Below are positions 17,394 to 25,808 of a stretch of DNA of 42,332 nucleotides, piece by piece. Under the pieces are notes generated by a model. That model saw nothing but the letters and a program-made list of their open reading frames with translations. It searched no databases and had not been told where the DNA came from. Position numbers and translations under genes: made by a program. This DNA comes from an uncultured Porphyromonadaceae bacterium (GTDB lineage: Bacteria; Bacteroidota; Bacteroidia; Bacteroidales; Muribaculaceae). Position 1 is the stretch's first letter. Each line of letters begins with the position of its first letter. The stretch spans positions 1 to 42,332 of the forward strand of contig CAMWVE010000027.1 in NCBI GenBank assembly GCA_947177685.1, given 5' to 3'.

Positions 17394-20192
17394 TTATTCT
17401 TTGGTTCGGGTGGCTTCTTCCACCAGATAAACTATTGATTTATAAGGAATACCGCTGTTGGTTGAAAGACCAATCTCGCAGGTGCGGCTGTTGGAGTAGC
17501 CCTCATGGATGTTGTTTTCCTGAATCTGCGGGCGGAGTTTTCGCAGTGCATAGCGGTTGAGCGCGGGCAGCGTGAAACCCTTGTCGCCGGCAAATCCGCA
17601 GCAGCCTATTTCAGCAGGAACGAACACGGTGGTGGCGCAGCGGCGTGCCAGATCGATAATCTTCGGACCGAGCCCCATCAGGCGGCTCGAACAGGTGACA
17701 TGGACTGCCACACGGCGGTCAAGACGCTGGAACTGCAGGTGTTGCGACAGGAAATCCGAAATAAATTCGGCAGGTTCAAACAGGCGCATGCTCTTGATGT
17801 GGTCACGCATGCGGTGCAGACAGGGGCTCTGGTCACACACCACCGGATATTTGCCCTGTTCACTTGCCTGCCAGAGAGCTTGCTCCAAGGTGTTGATTTT
17901 TTCCTCGGCAAGGTCGGGCATGCCTTTGCTTTCCCAAATCATGCCGCAACAGAGATTTGACATACTTGCAGGGAATATCACCTCATAACCGGCGCGGTTG
18001 CAGAGTTTTACAAACACATTGACCAAATCTGGCGGCGTGCCTCCCGGCTCATGCGACGCACCCATTGTGCGGTTTATACAGCTGGGGAAATAGACCACTT
18101 TGCGTTCGTCAGCCGGATATGACTGGGCTATGTAACCGCCATAGAACGCACCCGGAAGGGTCGACGTCCATAGCGGCGCACCTATTTCATTGAGCGCCTT
18201 GCCGATGCTGTTGACATTCTCATCGCCTATGACAGCGCGTATGCCTGACGCTACGGAGAGCGCCGGACGCATCACATCCTCTATCAAATTCAGATGATCT
18301 GCCGCTATCTTACCCACCTTATATCCTAAGGAACCGGGGGGAAGAGCATCGGCACGCAGGTCGTGAATCATCTCACCCGTGTTGATTTTCATGGGGCACG
18401 ATGTGCTGCACAGACCGTCGCCGGCACAGGTCTGGTTTCCTAAATATTTGAACTCACCTATGAGATTGCGGCGCAGCACCGGGTTCTCGCCTGTTATTTT
18501 CAGACGCTCTATTTCACGCTGCACCACAATTCGCTGGCGCGCCGAGAGGGTGAATCCGCATGAAACGCAGTTAACCTCGCAGAATCCGCACTCTATGCAC
18601 CGGTTGACCCACTTGTTGGTAAGCGGCATCGACTTGATGTTTTTCACATAGCAGAGCGGGTCATCGTTGAAAATGACTCCGGGGTTGAGCATCCCTTTCG
18701 GATCAAAAATATCTTTGAGGCGGCGCATCACGCTCCATGCCTTGTCGCCCCACTCTTTCTTGACAAACGGCGCCATGTTTCTGCCTGTGCCATGCTCTGC
18801 CTTGAGCGAGCCGTGATATTTGTCAACCACTAATTTCTCTACCTCCTCCATCAGGTGGCGGTAGCGGTCTACCTCCTCCTCGGAGTCGAAACGCTGCGAA
18901 ATAATGAAGTGGTAGTTTCCTTCGAGCACATGACCGTAGATGCAGGCGTCAGGATAGCCGCTCTCCTTGAGCAGTTTGAGCAGATCCTCGGTGGCATCGG
19001 GCAGATCCTCGATGTGGAAGGCAATATCCTCGATGAGCACGGTGGTGCCGAGCGGTCGGGTGCCACCCACCGCGGGGAACACTCCCGAGCGTAACCGCCA
19101 GTATTCGCCGAACTCCGCGGGATCATCGGTGAACCGTGCTGGAACAGCAAGCTTGAACGGCTTGATGATTTCCATGATGGCATCGATGTTACGCTGCAAT
19201 TCTTCCTTGCTGTCAGCCTTGGTTTCGGTCAGGATGGCGGTCAGATTGTCACCGGTGGTGTCATTTACGGCAGCCAGTGACTTTGAGTCGAGCATCTCGG
19301 CGCTGAACACCGGTCCTTTCTTCATGGCAAGCACAGCCTCGCATGCCTCACGCGGAGAGTTGAAATAAAGCATCGCGCTGGCTGAATGAGGATAGAGATG
19401 CGCCGTGTTGGCAGTGATCTCACTCAGAAATGCAAGCGTTCCCTCACTTCCCACAAGGCAGTGAGCCATAATCTCGAAGGGGTCAGTGTAGTCGATAAAC
19501 GGACGGATGTTCAGTCCGGTTACGTTCTTGATGGAGTATTTGTAGCGGATAAGCTCAACGAGTTCGGGGTCGGCGAGAATCTCGTCGCGGAGTGCCTCGA
19601 TGCCGCTGATGACTTGGGGATGGGTTTGCCGGAACATCTCGCGCGACTGCTCGTCGCCGGTGTCGAGAATCGATCCGTCAGCCAACACCATGCGCACCGA
19701 CACGAGCACCTTGTCGCTGTTGGCATGGGTGCCGCAGTTCATGCCGGAAGCATTGTTGCAGACAATGCCCCCCACCATGGCTGAGTTTTTCGATGCCGGG
19801 TCAGGCGAGAAAGTGCGTCCCAACGGAGCCAGTATCTCGCACACACGCGAGCCTATGATACCCGGCTGCATGGTGATGGTCAGATGGTCCGGGGCTATGC
19901 TGTATTTCTCCCAGTTTTTTCCGGCTACAATCAGAATGGAGTCACTGATGGCTTGTCCTGAAAGACTCGTGCCGGCTGCGCGGAAAGTTACAGGCAGCGA
20001 CATCTGCGAGGCAACATACAACAACTGCGCAACCTCTTTTTCCGAGGCGGAGCGGACTACTACCTGCGGCACGAGATGGTAAAAACCGGCATCAGCGCCC
20101 CATGCTATTCGGCGCAAGTCGTCGGTGTAGATGCGGTCAGCCGGTATGAATTTGCCAATGCGGTTGACATATTCCTGATACTTTGGTTCCAT
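17394..20192 (-). CDS. FAD-linked, Fe-S D-lactate (2-hydroxyacid) dehydrogenase
   Basis: A 932-residue fusion of a VAO-type FAD oxidase and a GlpC-like iron-sulfur protein. The FAD-binding part (about 35-260) has VTFRAAGTSLSGQAISD and GGIVCNNASGMNCG; the oxidase C-terminal domain runs to about 510 and includes AEHGTGRNMAPF. Two 4Fe-4S motifs follow: CIECGFCEVNC near 531 and CAGDGLCSTSCP near 590. Two cysteine-rich CCG domains end the protein (SNLCCGM and GCCGFAGDKGF). The layout is that of YdiJ and other quinone-linked D-lactate or D-2-hydroxyacid dehydrogenases. D-lactate is exactly the second product of MurQ, encoded three genes downstream in the same operon, so oxidation of MurNAc-derived D-lactate to pyruvate is the most economical reading. 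Specificity is inference. Its stop abuts the murT start. Confidence 0.87.
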   Translation of the reverse strand: MEPKYQEYVNRIGKFIPADRIYTDDLRRIAWGADAGFYHLVPQVVVRSASEKEVAQLLYVASQMSLPVTFRAAGTSLSGQAISDSILIVAGKNWEKYSIAPDHLTITMQPGIIGSRVCEILAPLGRTFSPDPASKNSAMVGGIVCNNASGMNCGTHANSDKVLVSVRMVLADGSILDTGDEQSREMFRQTHPQVISGIEALRDEILADPELVELIRYKYSIKNVTGLNIRPFIDYTDPFEIMAHCLVGSEGTLAFLSEITANTAHLYPHSASAMLYFNSPREACEAVLAMKKGPVFSAEMLDSKSLAAVNDTTGDNLTAILTETKADSKEELQRNIDAIMEIIKPFKLAVPARFTDDPAEFGEYWRLRSGVFPAVGGTRPLGTTVLIEDIAFHIEDLPDATEDLLKLLKESGYPDACIYGHVLEGNYHFIISQRFDSEEEVDRYRHLMEEVEKLVVDKYHGSLKAEHGTGRNMAPFVKKEWGDKAWSVMRRLKDIFDPKGMLNPGVIFNDDPLCYVKNIKSMPLTNKWVNRCIECGFCEVNCVSCGFTLSARQRIVVQREIERLKITGENPVLRRNLIGEFKYLGNQTCAGDGLCSTSCPMKINTGEMIHDLRADALPPGSLGYKVGKIAADHLNLIEDVMRPALSVASGIRAVIGDENVNSIGKALNEIGAPLWTSTLPGAFYGGYIAQSYPADERKVVYFPSCINRTMGASHEPGGTPPDLVNVFVKLCNRAGYEVIFPASMSNLCCGMIWESKGMPDLAEEKINTLEQALWQASEQGKYPVVCDQSPCLHRMRDHIKSMRLFEPAEFISDFLSQHLQFQRLDRRVAVHVTCSSRLMGLGPKIIDLARRCATTVFVPAEIGCCGFAGDKGFTLPALNRYALRKLRPQIQENNIHEGYSNSRTCEIGLSTNSGIPYKSIVYLVEEATRTKE

Positions 20193-20219
20193 TCTGATTC
20201 TATTGTGATAATGACCGCC

Positions 20220-20246
20220 TCCGCTACCCCGTAAATGGGGAGCGGA
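20220..20246 (-). other. Intra-operon hairpin between namZ and the dehydrogenase gene
   Basis: TCCGCT-A-CCCC / GGGG-AGCGGA forms a 10-bp stem with one bulge and a 6-nt loop in the 68-nt spacer. No U-tract follows on the minus strand, so it looks like an mRNA-stability or processing hairpin rather than a terminator. Confidence 0.5.
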
Positions 20247-20260
20247 AGGGGCAAAACGGT

Positions 20261-21490
20261 TTATTTATAAAGATGATATTTGGCTTTTTTAGCGCTGAAA
20301 TCCTCTACGTCCTTGTTCCAGTAATCCTTGATATCGTCAACGCGATAGTTCTTGGTGAAGGCGGGGCGGATGGTCTTGCTGCCGACAACTTTGTCAAACA
20401 TGTCGTAGCGCGACTTGTCGCCGATTTCAAACGCTTTCTTTTCAGGATAGAGGCGAGCCAGCTCCTGCATCGCATAGAAATTGATGAGCGAAAGGGGTGC
20501 CACCGATTTGTCAGTGACATACATTTCAACACCCTGAAGGTTCTCACCCTTGCCGGTTGAATAGAACGGCTTGATGTGGATGGGACGGAACTTCATGCCG
20601 GGCAGATTCAGATCGTTCATAGCCTTCGAGAATTCATCGGCATTGATCCATTCTGCACAGAACAGCTTGAACGGAAGGGTGTAGCCTACGCCTATCGACA
20701 TGCAGTAAAGCTCACCCAAGATGCCGCTTGCCGGATAGTAAAGCGAAGCCTCCGGATTGGGGATATGGGGCGAGGGAAGCACCCAAGGCATGCCTGTTTC
20801 GCGGAAATCCATGTCGCGGGTCCAGCCTTCCATAGGAACCACCGTGAGGTCAACTTTCTTGCCGCCGAGGAGCATGTTCTCCTCATTGAGATATTTTGCA
20901 AGCTCGCCGGGAGTAAGTCCGTAGAGATAGGGGATGGCGAACTGGCTGACAAAGCTGTAGCAGGAATCCTCCACGAGGCATCCCTCCACTTTGTTGCCAC
21001 CGACAGGATTGGGGCGGTCAAGCACCATGAATTCCTTGCCGAGTTCGGCGCAGGCATCCATGGCAAGACCCATGGTGGAGATGAATGTGAACGAGCGGCA
21101 GCCGTTGTCCTGAATGTCATAAACCAGCACATCCACATCTTTCAGCATTTCAGCCGAAGGTTTGTGGGTTTTGCCGTAGATTGAATACACGGGAACCCCG
21201 GTAGCCTGATCGACGTAGAAATCGACTACGTCACCGGCATGCACATCGCCGCGCACACCATGTTCGGGCGAATAGAGCGCGGTCAGCTCCACTCCGGGAG
21301 CCTCGTGCAGAATGTCTATGGTCGACTTCAGATTGTTATCCACGCCGCTGGGGTTGGTGATAAGACCCACACGTTTGCCCTGCAGCTGTTTGAAACCGCC
21401 GTCGCGGAGCACCTCGACGCCCGGTTTAACCTGAGCGGTGGCAGCTATTGCAAGCGCTACGCCCAGTGTCAAAGATATTATTTTTTTCAT
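20261..21490 (-). CDS. namZ: Exo-beta-N-acetylmuramidase, DUF1343/GH171
   Basis: A 409-residue exported protein of the DUF1343 family, now glycoside hydrolase family 171. Family members NamZ of Bacillus subtilis and T. forsythia release MurNAc from the non-reducing end of peptidoglycan fragments. A signal peptide covers about 1-20 (ending AATAQ), so it acts in the periplasm. The N-terminal Rossmann-like half shows GKRVGLITNPSGV, the conserved LYSPEHGVRGD (about 72-82, its Glu being the proposed catalytic residue) and VYDIQDNGCRSFTFISTM. VLDRPNPVGG and the downstream FRETGMPWVLPSPHIPNPEA are further family blocks. Its start overlaps the AmpG stop by 4 nt (ATGA). NamZ would supply the MurNAc taken up by the downstream transporter and kinase. 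Confidence 0.92.
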   Translation of the reverse strand: MKKIISLTLGVALAIAATAQVKPGVEVLRDGGFKQLQGKRVGLITNPSGVDNNLKSTIDILHEAPGVELTALYSPEHGVRGDVHAGDVVDFYVDQATGVPVYSIYGKTHKPSAEMLKDVDVLVYDIQDNGCRSFTFISTMGLAMDACAELGKEFMVLDRPNPVGGNKVEGCLVEDSCYSFVSQFAIPYLYGLTPGELAKYLNEENMLLGGKKVDLTVVPMEGWTRDMDFRETGMPWVLPSPHIPNPEASLYYPASGILGELYCMSIGVGYTLPFKLFCAEWINADEFSKAMNDLNLPGMKFRPIHIKPFYSTGKGENLQGVEMYVTDKSVAPLSLINFYAMQELARLYPEKKAFEIGDKSRYDMFDKVVGSKTIRPAFTKNYRVDDIKDYWNKDVEDFSAKKAKYHLYK

Positions 21491-23463
21491 AATTCCTGAT
21501 CTTCTATAAGATTTTCTTCTTCTACTTTCTCCTCTGTGGTTTTCTTTTTACCATAGCTCGGATCAACTTTAATCATTGCTGTCACGATCCATGTTGCGAA
21601 GCAGCAGAGCAGCGTCCAGATGAAGAAGTGGTTATAACCCACAAGTTCCTGAAGCCAACCTGACCACATGCCCGGCAACATCATGCCCAGCGCCATGAAG
21701 GCGGTGCAGATCGCATAATGCGAGGTTTTGTAAGGACCGTCAGCAAAGTACATCATGTAAAGCATGAAGGCGGTGAAACCGAAACCGTAACCGAACTGGT
21801 CGATGAACATACCGGTGCAGATAGCCACGATGCCGCCGAACGACGATGCAGAGGGCTGATAGGCACTCAGAACAATGTAAACCAGCGAGTTAAGGGAAAT
21901 ACAGAATGCCATGGGCCACAGCCATTTCTTCAAACCGCCCTTCGACGCACAGATACCGCCGATGATGCCGCCCAACGTAAGGGCGATGATGCCGATGGTA
22001 CCGTAGACCAGACCCACCTGTCCGGTGGTAAGTCCGAGACCGCCTTTGTCAACGGGGTCGAGGAAGAACGGGTTGATGATTTTTATCAGCTGTGCTTCAG
22101 GCAGACGATACAGCAGCATGAATGCCATGGCAACACAGATCTGTTTTTTCTGGAAGAATGTCTTGAAGGTGTTGATGAATCCGGTGACAATCTCACCTGC
22201 GGTGGCTTTTTCGCCGCCGTTCACACTGCGGTCAGTCGACGGACGGGGCAGAATGAATCCGTGATAGAGAGCCACAAGGAGGAAGAATATTGACAGAACC
22301 ACAAACACGATTGTCCATGCCATAGGAATATTGCCTGATGTTCCTTGGAAGTCAGCCGTGGTGACTTTGGCAAGTTTGTTGTCCACTTCCAGATAGAGGT
22401 AAGCGGTCTTGTTCCAGTTATCCTTGTTGAACTCCAGACGGGTGGAGAGCTTGTTCTGCTCAAGCTTGATGCTCTGGTCGCCTGACTTATAGGTGACGAT
22501 GAGTATTCGCGATTCTTCCTTGGGTTGCTGCGACAGGGTCACGCCCACGATGGCGAAATTGTTCTGCAGAGCTTTAACCTCGCGTTTTTCCTCGCCGAAG
22601 GTGTTTCTGATCCAGTTCTCGAATCCTTCGAGAGCGTGGCTTTTCGATTCCACAGCCTTGGTTTCGGCAACTGCCTCTTCTTTCATCACGAAGCCGTTTT
22701 CAATGTTCAGCTTGGCGATGCTGTCGATCATCATTTTCGAGAAGCTGCTGAAAGGCACGTCAGTGACAATGCTGTCAGCTGTCAGCTGCACTGTTTCAGG
22801 CGCCACGGTGGGAATCTCAACCTTGGTGGTGCTGAAAACGAACTGTTCTATACCTTTCTGGTTCTCGTTGAGGGTGATTTCCTTGATTTCGTAGTTGGCG
22901 CGATAGTCCACAGCTTCTATGCCGGGGTTAGCCTCAACCTCGAAAGTGACGGGGTCCAGACCGGTGCTTGACTCAATCATACCGGCGATTATCACCAGCA
23001 GACCTTGTCCCACAATGGTTGCCACACGATAGAAGGTGGAACGAATGCCGACGTAGGCTGCCTGCTGATGTTCTTCAAGCGCAACCATGTAGAATCCGTC
23101 TGACGCGATGTCGTGGGTAGCCGATGCGAAGCCCACAAGCCAGAAGATGGCAAGCGTGAGCTGGAAGAAGAATGGCGTGGGTATGGAGAACGCCACCGCT
23201 GCCAGTCCGATGCCGATGATCCACTGCATCAGCACGGTCCACCAGCGTTTGGTCTTGATGATATCAACGAACGGGCTCCAGAACGGTTTGATTACCCATG
23301 GCAGATACAACCAACCTGTGTAGAGGGCTATGTCGGTATTGGAGATGCCTAAACGTTTGTACATGATAACTGTCAGAACGTTCACGGCAACATAAGGTAA
23401 ACCTTGCGCAAAATAGAGGGTGGGTATCCATGCCCAAGGATTTCTTTTTTTTGTGTTACTCAT
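21487..23463 (-). CDS. ampG: AmpG-like MFS muropeptide permease with a large extracytoplasmic insertion
   Basis: A 658-residue major-facilitator transporter. The N-terminal half (WAWIPTLYFAQGLPYVAVNVLTV, then YLPWVIKPFWSPFVD and GFASATHDIASDGFYM) matches the AmpG family, which imports anhydro-muropeptides for recycling. E. coli AmpG is about 490 residues. The difference is mainly a hydrophilic insertion at about 164-381, between the fifth and sixth membrane helices, predicted to face the periplasm. The second half has the remaining helices and a charged cytosolic tail ending in ENLIEDQEL. It overlaps namZ by 4 nt and lies 76 nt after the SpoIID gene, across a duplicated 29-bp spacer. Import of muropeptides or of MurNAc-containing fragments is inferred from family and context. 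Confidence 0.85.
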   Translation of the reverse strand: MSNTKKRNPWAWIPTLYFAQGLPYVAVNVLTVIMYKRLGISNTDIALYTGWLYLPWVIKPFWSPFVDIIKTKRWWTVLMQWIIGIGLAAVAFSIPTPFFFQLTLAIFWLVGFASATHDIASDGFYMVALEEHQQAAYVGIRSTFYRVATIVGQGLLVIIAGMIESSTGLDPVTFEVEANPGIEAVDYRANYEIKEITLNENQKGIEQFVFSTTKVEIPTVAPETVQLTADSIVTDVPFSSFSKMMIDSIAKLNIENGFVMKEEAVAETKAVESKSHALEGFENWIRNTFGEEKREVKALQNNFAIVGVTLSQQPKEESRILIVTYKSGDQSIKLEQNKLSTRLEFNKDNWNKTAYLYLEVDNKLAKVTTADFQGTSGNIPMAWTIVFVVLSIFFLLVALYHGFILPRPSTDRSVNGGEKATAGEIVTGFINTFKTFFQKKQICVAMAFMLLYRLPEAQLIKIINPFFLDPVDKGGLGLTTGQVGLVYGTIGIIALTLGGIIGGICASKGGLKKWLWPMAFCISLNSLVYIVLSAYQPSASSFGGIVAICTGMFIDQFGYGFGFTAFMLYMMYFADGPYKTSHYAICTAFMALGMMLPGMWSGWLQELVGYNHFFIWTLLCCFATWIVTAMIKVDPSYGKKKTTEEKVEEENLIEDQEL

Positions 23464-23464
23464 T

Positions 23465-23522
23465 ATTATAATGTTTGAGTATAAGAGGACTTGATTATAA
23501 TGTTTGAGTATAAGAGGACTTG
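23465..23522 (-). repeat. Perfect 29-bp tandem duplication before ampG
   Basis: The 29-nt stretch at 23465-23493 is repeated without change at 23494-23522. Each copy begins ATTATAATGTTTGAGTATAA and ends GGACTTG. The pair fills most of the spacer between the SpoIID and AmpG genes and ends 2 nt before the ampG start codon. It may be a recent slippage duplication affecting the ampG translation-initiation region. Confidence 0.9.
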
Positions 23523-23539
23523 CCTCCTATGTGATTGGT

Positions 23540-24859
23540 TTAATAAAGTTTGCTGAGTTCAGCACCGGGGAAATAATGGGCGAGGATGCGCTCGTAGCTG
23601 TAGCCTTTGGCACCCATCACGGCAGCGCCTATCTGGCAGAGACCTGCTCCATGACCCCATCCGGCTCCGATCAGTGTTATCCGTTCGGGCACTCCGGCAG
23701 CATTCAGGTCGTGGCGTTCAACCACGAAAGCCGAGCTGTAGAGGTGACTGGGCGAGAGCGTACGGCGTATCTCCAGCTCTTTGCCAATGATGAGTGTACG
23801 CTTGGTTCCTACTATGCGCAGGCGGTAGAGGCGACCTGAAGTGCCACGCGCAACCGGCTGCAGGTCAACAATTTCGCCGAAGTCTATGCCGGAGCGTTCT
23901 TTCACCAGACGGGCGAGTTCCTCACGGGTGTATTCCACTTTCCAACGATAGAAGTCGGTGGTTTCCTGATCGTAGTTGTTGAGCACCTGACTGAGGATTT
24001 CTGCATCAGAGGTGTTGCAGAATGCATCGGGGCGACCCAAAATCCACTCGCGGGCATTCTCCTCGACGGTCAGATCGGGGAAGTTCATCTCGTCGTCAGT
24101 GTCGCGTCGTGCCTCCAGATAGCTGTGGTGAACCGGTTCCCAGCAGTTTTCAAACTCTTCGAAAACGCCGCCGCAGCATTTCGAGAAGCGGGCGTCGCAG
24201 AGTTTGCCACCTTCGGTGGTCAGCACCTTGCCGCGGGTGGCTGCAATAGCCTCTTCAACGGTGGGAGTCGACTGGCGGGTCACACCCTGATAGCGCTGAC
24301 AGTGGTCGTCGGCACAAACATCAAAGGTGGTGTGGTCCTCGCGGTCATACCATTTTACTATTTCTGTTTCGGTGACTGTCAGCGGATTATAAACTTCGCC
24401 GGCTGCCACTATCTGCTTGTTTTTCTCAATCTGCGCCAACAGCCAGCTGCGTGAAATAACAGCATGCGCCTTGAGCAGTTCAAGCGATGCGGTTGCGCTC
24501 ATCTCCGAGGAGATAACGCTGAGCAGATATTCCTCCACATCAACGATGTTGATGGCGCGCACAAGGTTTGTATCCTCCACAATCAGGCGGAGTGCGCCGG
24601 AGAACTGCTGGTCCTCGGTGCGTTCCCAGTGGAAGTTTACGCCGATGGTCACCCCGCAGAGGGTGAAACGATTACCTTCCTTGGCTGGAGTGAACACTAT
24701 TTCGTCGTGCAGCTGACCGTTCCAGAGAATCTTGCCATCCTGCACGGTGGCGGTCTGCTCGCCGGTGGCGGTTGTTCCGGCTGCGCTATATTCGCCGGCA
24801 AGACGGAAGCCGAGGCGTTCCGCCGCCATGATTCCTACGCTTACAACAGGTGCACTCAT
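23540..24859 (-). CDS. SpoIID/LytB-domain protein without a signal peptide
   Basis: A 439-residue protein with the SpoIID fold. In B. subtilis SpoIID is a lytic transglycosylase that cuts glycan strands already stripped of stem peptides. The core motif INIVDVEEYLLSVISSEM (103-120), followed by LELLKAHAVISRSW, includes Glu119, aligned with the catalytic glutamate of SpoIID. A long middle segment (about 190-350) is inserted before the closing motif GAGWGHGAGLCQIGAAVMG (about 403-421). The N-terminus MSAPVVSVGIMAAERLGFRL has no signal sequence or membrane helix, and the start overlaps the DUF4922 stop by 4 nt, leaving no room for a longer version. Location is therefore unclear: cytosolic action on imported glycan, or non-classical export. 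Context strongly supports a peptidoglycan substrate. Confidence 0.85.
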   Translation of the reverse strand: MSAPVVSVGIMAAERLGFRLAGEYSAAGTTATGEQTATVQDGKILWNGQLHDEIVFTPAKEGNRFTLCGVTIGVNFHWERTEDQQFSGALRLIVEDTNLVRAINIVDVEEYLLSVISSEMSATASLELLKAHAVISRSWLLAQIEKNKQIVAAGEVYNPLTVTETEIVKWYDREDHTTFDVCADDHCQRYQGVTRQSTPTVEEAIAATRGKVLTTEGGKLCDARFSKCCGGVFEEFENCWEPVHHSYLEARRDTDDEMNFPDLTVEENAREWILGRPDAFCNTSDAEILSQVLNNYDQETTDFYRWKVEYTREELARLVKERSGIDFGEIVDLQPVARGTSGRLYRLRIVGTKRTLIIGKELEIRRTLSPSHLYSSAFVVERHDLNAAGVPERITLIGAGWGHGAGLCQIGAAVMGAKGYSYERILAHYFPGAELSKLY

Positions 24860-25800
24860 AGTTTGTCAATTATTTCTTCAACCTGCTCGTCGGTGAGGCA
24901 AAGCTCATCATATACGCGGCGAATCAGGTCGGCGTCAAGTTTGTTGAAATCTTTTTCTAAGGGTGTGATGAACACGCCGCCCATGTCGACTGACGCGGGG
25001 CTGAGAAGCATGCAGTCGTCACCCTCGGTTCCGTAGAACGACGGACGGTGGGCGCGACGCGGAATAATCACTAATAGTGCTTCATCCTCCTCGGTGACAT
25101 AGCAGAGCAGGTTCATCATAGGCTCTTTTTCACCTTCGGGCACCGGCATGGCTGCATAGAGCTTGTTGAACAGGCGCTGTGCGGCATCGGCATCGGTGGT
25201 GTCGATGACGAACATGTTCAGCGGGAGACCCTGAACCACCGAGAGCACGGCTTCACCGTCGCCGTCAACCAAAAGGGGCTGAAGGTCAGCCTTTTCAAGG
25301 GCTGCATCGATGGTGAGGAAGTCGCTGTTGCCAGCCTGAAAGTGCATGTGGTCAGGTGCTGAGGCGCCACATTTGGGACCGTTGTAGAACACGGTGTAGC
25401 CCTTCATGTCGGCTGCCAGAGAAACCATGTCGGCGATGCGACCGTCAATCAGCTGATCAACATGTCCGTTGTCAGGAATGGTGAAATGACGGGGGAAAAT
25501 GGGGAACGGGTTGATCAGAATGGTGTAGTGTCCGCCCCACTCCAGTCCGCGCTGAACGGCAGGACGGTTTGCAGCGCAGAGGAAGCATTTGCGTTCCTTG
25601 AGCGACTTGGCATCGACCTTGGCAGATGAGCTTACGATGCGTGCGGGGTTGAACTGAACTTTCACGGGCATGCCGTCGACATCCAGTTCCTTCACCTTCA
25701 CTCCGGCGAGTGCGGCGAAGTTGTTGCGAGCCTGTTCCCACTCGTCGAGTTGCTCGAGCAGGAACCGGTCTACAACTTCTTTATTGATTTTTTCAGCCAT
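24856..25800 (-). CDS. DUF4922 protein, GalT/HIT-superfamily nucleotidyltransferase-like
   Basis: A 314-residue cytosolic protein. It resembles the GalT branch of the HIT superfamily: CFLC at about 91-94 is a CxxC pair, HFTIPDNGH and YNGPKCGASAPDHMHFQAGN follow, and HMHFQ fits the HxHxQ active-site pattern in which the middle His is the nucleotidylated nucleophile. Enzymes with this pattern transfer or phosphorolyse nucleotide sugars or dinucleotides (GalT, Ap4A phosphorylase, GDP-hexose phosphorylase). The exact reaction here is unknown. It starts 8 nt after the GT2 gene and overlaps the SpoIID gene by 4 nt, so it is tightly embedded in the peptidoglycan operon; a role in recycling sugar phosphates into nucleotide sugars is a guess from context. 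Confidence 0.75.
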   Translation of the reverse strand: MAEKINKEVVDRFLLEQLDEWEQARNNFAALAGVKVKELDVDGMPVKVQFNPARIVSSSAKVDAKSLKERKCFLCAANRPAVQRGLEWGGHYTILINPFPIFPRHFTIPDNGHVDQLIDGRIADMVSLAADMKGYTVFYNGPKCGASAPDHMHFQAGNSDFLTIDAALEKADLQPLLVDGDGEAVLSVVQGLPLNMFVIDTTDADAAQRLFNKLYAAMPVPEGEKEPMMNLLCYVTEEDEALLVIIPRRAHRPSFYGTEGDDCMLLSPASVDMGGVFITPLEKDFNKLDADLIRRVYDELCLTDEQVEEIIDKL

Positions 25801-25808
25801 CCCTCAGA

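Noticed and set aside
20220-20246. Terminator between namZ and the dehydrogenase gene
   Set aside because: Good stem but no U-tract on the minus strand and the genes fit one pathway.
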